Below, piece by piece: positions 1 to 5,246 of a stretch of 12,148 bases of DNA; within the stretch, counting starts at the first letter, position 1; the number at the start of each line of letters is the position of its first letter. The translations under genes were made by a program, and so were the position numbers. The notes under the pieces were generated by a model. The model saw only the letters and a program-made list of their open reading frames with translations, ran no database searches and was not told the origin of the DNA. Origin of the DNA: UBA3855 sp964472035 (lineage in GTDB: Bacteria > Bacillota > Clostridia > Oscillospirales > Ruminococcaceae). The stretch covers positions 1 through 12,148 of the forward strand of contig CAYYIT010000065.1 in NCBI GenBank assembly GCA_964472035.1, in the 5' to 3' direction.

Positions 1-709
1 ACTGGAACCACTCCAGATCGGTGCCGGGCTTGCAGAAGAATTCCAGTTCCATCTGCTCGAACTCGCGTACACGGAAGATGAAGTTACCGGGTGTGATCTC
101 GTTACGGAAGGACTTGCCGACCTGAGCCACGCCGAACGGAACCTTCTTTCTGGTGGTTCTCTGGATGTTTGCAAAGTTCACGAAGATACCCTGAGCCGTC
201 TCCGGACGCAGATACAGCTCGGACTTGGAATCCTCAGTAACACCCTGGAAGGTCTTGAACATCAGGTTGAACTGACGGATGTCAGTGAAATCCTTTGCCT
301 CGCAGTTCGGGCAGCAGATGCCCTTCTCGCGGATGTAGTTCATCATTTCCTCGTTGCTCCAGCCGGCAGGATTGGTGCCGTCGAAAGCCTCGATGAGGTT
401 GTCAGCTCTGTGACGGGTCTTACAGGACTTGCAGTCCATCAGCGGGTCGGAGAAGCCGCCCAGATGACCGGAAGCTACCCATGTCTCAGGGTTCATCAGG
501 ATCGCGGAGTCGAGACCCACGTTGTAGGGGCATTCCTGGATGAACTTCTTGCGCCATGCCTTCTTGATGTTGTCCTTCAGCTCCACGCCGAGCGGGCCGT
601 AGTCCCATGTATTGGCAAGACCGCCGTAGATCTCGGAGCCTGCGTAAACAAAACCTCTGGATTTGCAGAGGTCAACAATTTTTTCCATGCTCTTATCGGT
701 ATTCAGCAT
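1..709 (-). CDS. glyQS: Glycyl-tRNA synthetase, alpha2 type (N-terminal half; cut by window edge)
   Basis: Charges tRNA-Gly with glycine in the cytoplasm, an essential step in translation. Only the first 236 residues lie in the window; the family is usually around 460, so the gene continues past base 1. The translation shows the single-chain (alpha2) GlyRS signature: GSEIYGGLANTWDYGPLG at about residues 24-41, a Cys cluster (C93-x2-C96 and C132/C133-x2-C136) matching the zinc-binding insertion, YLRPETAQGIF at about 166-176, and class II motif 2 with FRNE at 201-204 followed by FRVREFEQME. The start at 709 is chosen because AAGGA lies 7 bases upstream; the next Met is at residue 8. It has its own perfect promoter. 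The leader is only about 48 bases, so there is no room for the T-box found before many Firmicute synthetase genes. Identity is seen directly from conserved motifs. Confidence 0.97.
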   Translation of the reverse strand, partial: MLNTDKSMEKIVDLCKSRGFVYAGSEIYGGLANTWDYGPLGVELKDNIKKAWRKKFIQECPYNVGLDSAILMNPETWVASGHLGGFSDPLMDCKSCKTRHRADNLIEAFDGTNPAGWSNEEMMNYIREKGICCPNCEAKDFTDIRQFNLMFKTFQGVTEDSKSELYLRPETAQGIFVNFANIQRTTRKKVPFGVAQVGKSFRNEITPGNFIFRVREFEQMELEFFCKPGTDLEWFQ

Positions 710-763
710 TGTGTTTTCCTTCTTTCTGACGATTTCTCTGCGCCGCTTGGCACATATATCAAT

Positions 764-792
764 ATTATACTATAGATATGCAGAAATGTCAA
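764..792 (-). promoter_or_regulatory. Consensus sigma-A promoter of the glycyl-tRNA synthetase gene
   Basis: On the minus strand TTGACA (792-787) and TATAAT (769-764) are separated by exactly 17 bases, a perfect match to the housekeeping consensus. The predicted start of transcription is near 757, giving a leader of roughly 48 bases before the ATG at 709. No hairpin or T-box element is visible in that leader. Confidence 0.88.
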
Positions 793-862
793 GTGGCAAT
801 GTGGGGGGAGCATGCTGTCAAAAATGTCGGGAATTTACAATTTATTCACGCTGAGTTCATCG

Positions 863-878
863 TTTTTTTTTTTTTTTT
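863..878. repeat. Homopolymer run of 16 T
   Basis: An uninterrupted T16 tract lies just upstream of a TACAAT -10-like box (883-888) serving the gene at 920. No hairpin precedes it on the plus strand, so it is not an intrinsic terminator. It lies where the -35 element would be expected. A tract this long is prone to slippage, and its exact length may also be a sequencing artefact. Confidence 0.85.
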
Positions 879-888
879 GAGGTACAAT
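863..888 (+). promoter_or_regulatory. Possible promoter of the small membrane protein gene
   Basis: TACAAT at 883-888 matches the -10 consensus in five of six positions and would give a start near 895 and a leader of about 25 bases. No recognisable -35 is present at 16-18 bp; that position is filled by the T16 tract and the CG before it. This is therefore a weak or T-tract-dependent promoter call. Confidence 0.4.
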
Positions 889-919
889 GGAATAAATATA
901 AAAAATGGGAGCTGATAAA

Positions 920-1291
920 ATGGGTTTCAATATAGGAAAAAGAATTCAATTTGTCGCGAAGGTTATATTATTCGTTCATTTAATATTTGGAATATTAGGG
1001 AGCTTTATCTTATTAAATTATGCATTTAAGGATGAGATGCCCATTCTAATCTTTTTTGCTATTTCCAGTCCTATTATTGCTTATTGCGTTGGATGGATGT
1101 CGTCAGCGTTGTTGTTTGCCTTTGGACAGTTGGTTGAGAATGTCGCTCAGCTTCGAGCCGGTGCATATGGTGATAAAGATTTTTTGAAATCCGGAGTGCC
1201 GGAGCCATATTCCCGAAAAGAGAACGGACCGCAAATCGATGCGGAATTCGGGGATTGGCTCAAAGAACAGTTTAATTCAATGAACCAATAA
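920..1291 (+). CDS. Small two-helix membrane protein of unknown function
   Basis: A 123-residue protein with two hydrophobic segments (about residues 11-34 and 41-70) and a hydrophilic C-terminal tail of some 50 residues, so probably an inner-membrane hairpin with both ends on the same side. The motif FGQLVENV after the second helix resembles FGxLIEN-type sequences in small uncharacterised Firmicute membrane proteins; I recognise only that loose family, not a function. The start at 920 is preferred over an in-frame ATG at 905 because GGGAG (907-911) sits 8 bases before it, whereas nothing resembling a ribosome binding site precedes 905. The gene is visibly AT-rich compared with the apbE operon behind it, which suggests different ancestry or weak expression. 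It stands alone between its own weak promoter and a strong terminator. Confidence 0.75.
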   Translation: MGFNIGKRIQFVAKVILFVHLIFGILGSFILLNYAFKDEMPILIFFAISSPIIAYCVGWMSSALLFAFGQLVENVAQLRAGAYGDKDFLKSGVPEPYSRKENGPQIDAEFGDWLKEQFNSMNQ

Positions 1292-1371
1292 TGAATTATA
1301 GAGGATATCTCTACGGGACGATCTTCGAGAATAATTGCGTTGAATTATATCTACCTTATTTCTACAAGCTG

Positions 1372-1399
1372 ACGCCTCCGGAAGCACCGGAGGCGTTTT
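1372..1399 (+). terminator. Intrinsic terminator after the small membrane protein gene
   Basis: A 10-bp perfect stem (ACGCCTCCGG at 1372-1381 with CCGGAGGCGT at 1387-1396) and a 5-base AAGCA loop are followed by a short run of T (1396-1399). The T run is short, but the stem is very strong. It lies immediately before the apbE promoter and insulates that operon from upstream transcription. Confidence 0.8.
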
Positions 1400-1401
1400 C
1401 C

Positions 1402-1430
1402 TTGACATCCCCCCGAAAATCCAGTATAAT
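1402..1430 (+). promoter_or_regulatory. Consensus sigma-A promoter of the apbE operon
   Basis: TTGACA at 1402-1407 and TATAAT at 1425-1430 with a 17-bp spacer form a perfect housekeeping promoter. Transcription should start near 1437, only about 26 bases before the apbE ATG. The -35 starts within three bases of the end of the preceding terminator T run. Confidence 0.9.
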
Positions 1431-1462
1431 GAAACTGATACTTCAAAGAGAGGGGGAATACC

Positions 1463-2470
1463 ATGCGCAGAGCACTCGCACTGCTGTGCATTCCGCTTGT
1501 GCTGTGCACCGGATGCGCCGCACGGCAGCCGCAGTCCGTCCAGCGTACCGAGGAGCTGCTCGGCACCTATGTCACTGTAACTGTGTACGGCGACAACCGG
1601 AAGAAACTCGAAAATGCCGTGGATGCGGCGTTTACAAGGGCCTATGCGCTGGAGCAGACCTTCTCTCCGACCATTCCGGACAGCGAGCTGAACGCCGTGA
1701 ATGCCGCCGCGTCCGGACAGGAGATCGCCGTCTCGGAGGATTTTCTGTTTCTCACGCAGCAGGCCTGCGAATACAGTGCGCTCTCCGGCGGCGCGCTCGA
1801 CTGCACCATCGGCGGCCTGATCGACCTGTGGAGCATCGGTACGGATGAGGCAAGGATCCCCTCACCGGAGGAGATCGCTGCCGCGCTGCATCCGGATTCC
1901 CATACCCTCGTCAGCACACAGGGAGACACGGTACGCTTTGAGTCCGAAACGGTGCGCCTGCATTTCGGCGCGATCGCCAAGGGCTATATTGCTGACGAAA
2001 TGCAGGAGGTGCTTGCCGCACAGAACGTCACAAGCGGCACACTCAGCCTCGGCGGCAATGTCCTGACCATCGGCCGGAAGCCCGACGGCAGCAAATGGAA
2101 GGTCGGCATCACCGATCCCTTTGCGCCGGAGGAGATCGCTGCCTGTGTATCCGTTTCCGACTGCAGCGTTGTGACTTCTGGCACTTATGAGCGCTATTTT
2201 GACGCGGACGGCATCCGCTATCACCATATTCTCGATCCGGCGACCGGCTGTCCGGCGGATTCCGGACTTGCAAGCGTCACGATCCTTGCGCAGTCCTCCC
2301 TGACCTGTGACGCGCTGTCCACCTCTGTTTTTGTTCTGGGCGCGCAGGAGGGCATGGCACTTATCGAATCCCTCGACGGCGTGGAGGCACTGCTGATCAC
2401 GGAGGACGGGGAATTCCTCACCTCCTCCGGCATGACGCAATATGAACTGACAAGGACGGAAACGGAATGA
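1463..2470 (+). CDS. apbE: FAD:protein FMN transferase, lipoprotein (ApbE family)
   Basis: Transfers FMN from FAD onto a Thr/Ser of extracytoplasmic target proteins, a Mg-dependent reaction on the outer face of the membrane. The 335-residue length is normal. A signal peptide with a cysteine (LCTGC, Cys18) suggests lipid anchoring; Cys at the -3 position makes the lipobox slightly atypical. Family motifs occur in order: GTYVTVTVYG (34-43), GGALDCTIGGLIDLW (109-123), GAIAKGY (169-175), LGGN (196-199), VTSGTYERYF (237-246), HILDPATG (255-262) and CDALSTSVFVLG (282-293), which holds the Asp and Thr typical of the metal site. AGGGGG lies 6 bases before the ATG. It is first in an operon and overlaps the next gene by 4 bases (ATGA), implying translational coupling. 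No FMN-accepting protein is encoded in the window. Confidence 0.95.
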   Translation: MRRALALLCIPLVLCTGCAARQPQSVQRTEELLGTYVTVTVYGDNRKKLENAVDAAFTRAYALEQTFSPTIPDSELNAVNAAASGQEIAVSEDFLFLTQQACEYSALSGGALDCTIGGLIDLWSIGTDEARIPSPEEIAAALHPDSHTLVSTQGDTVRFESETVRLHFGAIAKGYIADEMQEVLAAQNVTSGTLSLGGNVLTIGRKPDGSKWKVGITDPFAPEEIAACVSVSDCSVVTSGTYERYFDADGIRYHHILDPATGCPADSGLASVTILAQSSLTCDALSTSVFVLGAQEGMALIESLDGVEALLITEDGEFLTSSGMTQYELTRTETE

Positions 2471-2844
2471 AACGAAACCTGATACTCGGCTGCATCACTG
2501 CAGCGCTGCTTCTTGCCGGAATTCTGGGGTGCCTTGCGATCCGGCATCACGCTTCCGGTACGATCGCTGTGATCCGGCAGGACGGTGAAGAGATTGAGCG
2601 CATCGACCTGTCCGCCGTTACGGAAGCCTATACGATCATCCTCACCGGAGAAAACGGCGAAGAGAATATTATTTTCGTGGAACCGGGTGCCATTTCCATG
2701 CAGCAGGCAAGCTGCCCTGACGGCCTGTGTACGAGAATGCCGCGGCTCACCGGACAGGGGATCCCGATCGTGTGCCTGCCGCATCATATCGTGATTGAGG
2801 TGACCGGAGGAGAAACCTCCGGCATTGATATTCAGGCATATTAG
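2467..2844 (+). CDS. Membrane-anchored NusG domain II protein (EetA-like)
   Basis: A 125-residue protein with an N-terminal hydrophobic segment (about residues 4-25) and a small extracytoplasmic beta domain of the NusG domain II type (PF07009, formerly DUF1312). The diagnostic features are SCPDGLC (C83 and C88) and IVCLPHHIVIEV with C103, a spacing typical of this family. The domain is named for similarity to NusG; with its membrane anchor this protein is not a transcription factor. Such proteins recur beside apbE and Gx-transporter genes, and as I recall the Listeria extracellular electron transfer protein EetA belongs here. The start overlaps the apbE stop. A role in extracytoplasmic flavin-based electron transfer is inferred from context, not shown. 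The conserved cysteines could form a disulfide or bind a cofactor. Confidence 0.85.
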   Translation: MKRNLILGCITAALLLAGILGCLAIRHHASGTIAVIRQDGEEIERIDLSAVTEAYTIILTGENGEENIIFVEPGAISMQQASCPDGLCTRMPRLTGQGIPIVCLPHHIVIEVTGGETSGIDIQAY

Positions 2845-2854
2845 GAGGTGTCCC

Positions 2855-3382
2855 ATGCAGCATCATTCATCCCATAGGCGTCTTCGACGGATGCTCGTGC
2901 TTTCCCTGATGACGGCGCTCGCGCTGGTGATGTTCCTGATCGAGGCGCAGTTTCCGCTGCCCGTCGGCATCGCCGGCATCAAGCTCGGACTTGCCAATCT
3001 TGTGACGCTCTTCCTGCTTGCGGAATTTTCCGCCAAGGACGCGCTTGCTGTACTGCTTCTGCGCATTTTTCTGGGAAATCTCCTGACAGGACAGGTGCTT
3101 TCCTTCAGCTATTCCCTTGCAGGCGGCGTCCTCAGTCTTGCCGTGATGGCACTGCTTTTTCATCTGCTGAAGGGAAAGTCCCTCTGGTTTGTCAGTGTCA
3201 TGGGCGGTGTGTTCCACAATCTTGGACAGCTGCTCGTGGCGTGGTTTACACTGGGAACCGGCGGTGTGCTCTATTACCTGCCCGTTCTCGTTGTCAGCGG
3301 CATTCTGATGGGCTGCCTGACAGGTGCGGCAACGCAGCTGCTTCTTCGCGCTTGGTGCCATGTCTTTCCGGAACGGAAATGA
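2855..3382 (+). CDS. Gx transporter family membrane protein (Hpre_diP_synt_I / EetB-like)
   Basis: A 175-residue polytopic membrane protein with about five or six hydrophobic segments (roughly 14-32, 37-57, 62-82, 88-106, 110-130, 140-160). GIKLGLANLVTLFLL (41-55) and GGVFHNLGQLLVAW (117-130) are the signatures of PF07456, historically labelled heptaprenyl diphosphate synthase component I and now called Gx transporter. It may act as a membrane transport or S-component-like protein; EetB of extracellular electron transfer clusters is, to my knowledge, of this family. The start at 2855 is chosen over an in-frame ATG at 2825 because AGGAGGTG (2843-2850) directly precedes it and the earlier start would lie inside the previous gene. 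Ten bases separate it from the NusG-II gene. It is the last gene of the operon; the old enzyme name should not be taken as its function. Confidence 0.88.
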   Translation: MQHHSSHRRLRRMLVLSLMTALALVMFLIEAQFPLPVGIAGIKLGLANLVTLFLLAEFSAKDALAVLLLRIFLGNLLTGQVLSFSYSLAGGVLSLAVMALLFHLLKGKSLWFVSVMGGVFHNLGQLLVAWFTLGTGGVLYYLPVLVVSGILMGCLTGAATQLLLRAWCHVFPERK

Positions 3383-3425
3383 AAGTATGGATGCATACAG
3401 TGCATCAACTATGGTATTCTCAAAC

Positions 3426-3462
3426 AAAAAACTCGAAATCCATGTGGATTTCGAGTTTTTTT
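3426..3462. terminator. Bidirectional intrinsic terminator between convergent operons
   Basis: An 11-bp perfect stem (ACTCGAAATCC at 3431-3441 with GGATTTCGAGT at 3446-3456) and an ATGT loop are preceded by A5 (3426-3430) and followed by T6 (3457-3462). Read on the plus strand it ends the apbE operon; read on the minus strand the A5 becomes T5 and it ends the SUKH-gene operon, whose stop is at 3495. Confidence 0.9.
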
Positions 3463-3494
3463 CTCTGAAAATATGCGCCCTTTATTGCGTGATA

Positions 3495-5213
3495 TTATCC
3501 CTCAAACCATATCGGCTTTGCGTTCATAAACAAATCATACAGGGAATCCGCAATTTTGATATGACTTTTGTCCATATACTCTACTGCCAGCACTTCTCCG
3601 GTTTCATTATTGACCTCCAGGATGAACGAATCATCTCCGTCTATGCATGCACTGCCAAGCTGATAGAATTGCCCTTTGAGGATGAATTCATAATCACCTG
3701 CATAGCTCTCTTTTTCAAAACGATCGATCACAAGCTTTTCTGTAGGCGTGATCGGGAGGAATGGATGGATATCGATATTGGCACCTTTAATATTCGCATC
3801 AAGCCGAAAATAATAAAAGCTCGTAACAAACGCTTTGATATCCGGATGCAAGCTGAAACCAAGCTTTGCCTCCATATCTGCAAAATCGACAGCTGCATTG
3901 TGCTCCATGGGTTTCCATTGATAATAGCCATCTCTGTCCGGCTCTGAGATCACAAGGCCACAGTTTACGATGTCCTTCCTAATGGGGGATTTGGGGTAGC
4001 TGCGCCATTTTTTCAAGTATCCTATGGCGTTTTCAGCAAAGAAAAACTCTATAGCGTCCTTGACACTTGCGGAAACTCTGGCCTTTTGTTCAGCTCGCTG
4101 CATTCTTTGCATTTCTTCTTCGATGACTGGGCGAAGCTTCTCCAATTCTTCCTCCGCAAACAATTCCTTGGCATCATAGTACCAGAATCGCAGAATTGTT
4201 TCCATATGTCCCAGATTTCTTCGATTCCCGTCTTCTAAGGCGATATACCGATCGCTTTCTGTTTCAAACGCAATCGTGAAATTCTCCCTTTTACCAATTA
4301 CTACATGATCCTGCTCTTTTCGAAAATGCGTGATCGGATAAAACTCCAAAGGGATCCCCTTGAACTTACTCTCTCCGGCAAATCGGAGCCACTCCTTTAA
4401 ATCCTCCGGAATCGTAACCTGATTTACCGTTTCCCACTGGGCAATTTCACTTTCTGTCAAAGGCGCACCAAATTCAGCCTTACCGTATCTGGCTTCCAGA
4501 CGTTCACATAAACTTAATGCATATTCTTTTTCCCGATTCAACATGGCAACATAGTCAGGCCCTTTGCGTACTTTCTTTTGCACAGGCTTTTCAGCAGCGG
4601 GCTGCGGCTGTGAAATCGGCTCTGACGGCATGTTCTGTTTCGTGGGATCTTCTAAATAATGTTCAGACAGCATGATTCGCAGTGTCTTTGTCATGGCTGG
4701 CACGTCAATACCGGACTGCATTTTGCAAGCATCCTCAAAGGCTCTGTGCAATGGCCAGAACCGATAAAAACTCATCGCCGCCTTTAACGGCGCTGCATAC
4801 AGCTTTTCTACATACGCATTTTTAGTAAACACATCCGGAACTGAATAGAGCAATTCACCCTCATTCCGCATATTGTCACTGGTAAAATGCGCATCACACC
4901 AGCGCGAACCATACATAGCGATAAAATGCCTGTGATAGAGCATTTTGCCTGTTTCCGGATCCTTTTCACTACTTACGCGATAATTGATAAGCACCAGCTT
5001 TTCATTTTCCACTCTGACACCATACGCAAGCTGAATGTCCTGAATCTGTCCCAAATCCGTGATCGGACTGATGCATTTTATGGCACGTATCCGTTCCTCG
5101 TCAGTCAATAACGAAAAATAGGGGCGATATGTCTGTTCAGAATGTTCCTTTGGCGGAGGTGAAACTGGCTCTTCTTCTTTTTTCTTGTTCAACAATTTAT
5201 CCCAGAATGCCAT
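3495..5213 (-). CDS. SUKH (SMI1/KNR4) plus Syd-like two-domain protein, probable immunity-type protein
   Basis: A 572-residue, soluble, multi-domain protein. Residues 1-25 are a charged leader (MAFWDKLLNKKKEEE, then proline-rich). Residues about 28-190 form a domain I do not recognise. A Pro/Gln-rich linker (195-215) follows. Residues about 250-350 look like a SUKH/SMI1-KNR4 domain (LTESEIAQWETVN, then IPEDLKEWLRFAG). A charged helical stretch (355-378) precedes a C-terminal region (about 385-568) resembling Syd, also in the SUKH superfamily: YYQWKPMEH, LGFSLHPDIKAF and NNETGEVLA followed by IADSLYDLF. SUKH proteins often act as immunity proteins against secreted toxins; Syd itself is known for SecY interaction. 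AGGAGA precedes the start. It lies 33 bases behind the beta-mannosidase gene, so probably shares its transcript. It is more AT-rich than its neighbours. No toxin gene is nearby, so the immunity role is inference. Confidence 0.82.
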   Translation of the reverse strand: MAFWDKLLNKKKEEEPVSPPPKEHSEQTYRPYFSLLTDEERIRAIKCISPITDLGQIQDIQLAYGVRVENEKLVLINYRVSSEKDPETGKMLYHRHFIAMYGSRWCDAHFTSDNMRNEGELLYSVPDVFTKNAYVEKLYAAPLKAAMSFYRFWPLHRAFEDACKMQSGIDVPAMTKTLRIMLSEHYLEDPTKQNMPSEPISQPQPAAEKPVQKKVRKGPDYVAMLNREKEYALSLCERLEARYGKAEFGAPLTESEIAQWETVNQVTIPEDLKEWLRFAGESKFKGIPLEFYPITHFRKEQDHVVIGKRENFTIAFETESDRYIALEDGNRRNLGHMETILRFWYYDAKELFAEEELEKLRPVIEEEMQRMQRAEQKARVSASVKDAIEFFFAENAIGYLKKWRSYPKSPIRKDIVNCGLVISEPDRDGYYQWKPMEHNAAVDFADMEAKLGFSLHPDIKAFVTSFYYFRLDANIKGANIDIHPFLPITPTEKLVIDRFEKESYAGDYEFILKGQFYQLGSACIDGDDSFILEVNNETGEVLAVEYMDKSHIKIADSLYDLFMNAKPIWFEG

Positions 5214-5246
5214 AGAGGTCTCCTTTTCGCAATCCGCAGTGTCTTT

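Noticed and set aside
1292..1350. Direct repeat TGAATTATA at 1292-1300 and 1341-1349
   Set aside because: Nine bases in AT-rich DNA; no mobile element, no other copies and no clear role.
1291..1848. Open frame starting at the TAATG overlap with the small membrane protein gene
   Set aside because: It runs through a strong terminator and the apbE promoter, then out of frame inside apbE, with no motifs.
2855..3382. Heptaprenyl diphosphate synthase component I (literal name)
   Set aside because: The name is inherited from an old family label; the protein is wholly membrane-embedded and lacks the Asp-rich prenyl synthase motifs.
2863..3427. Minus-strand frames opposite the Gx transporter gene
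   Set aside because: Low-complexity, charged translation typical of the antisense of a hydrophobic membrane protein; no start signals.
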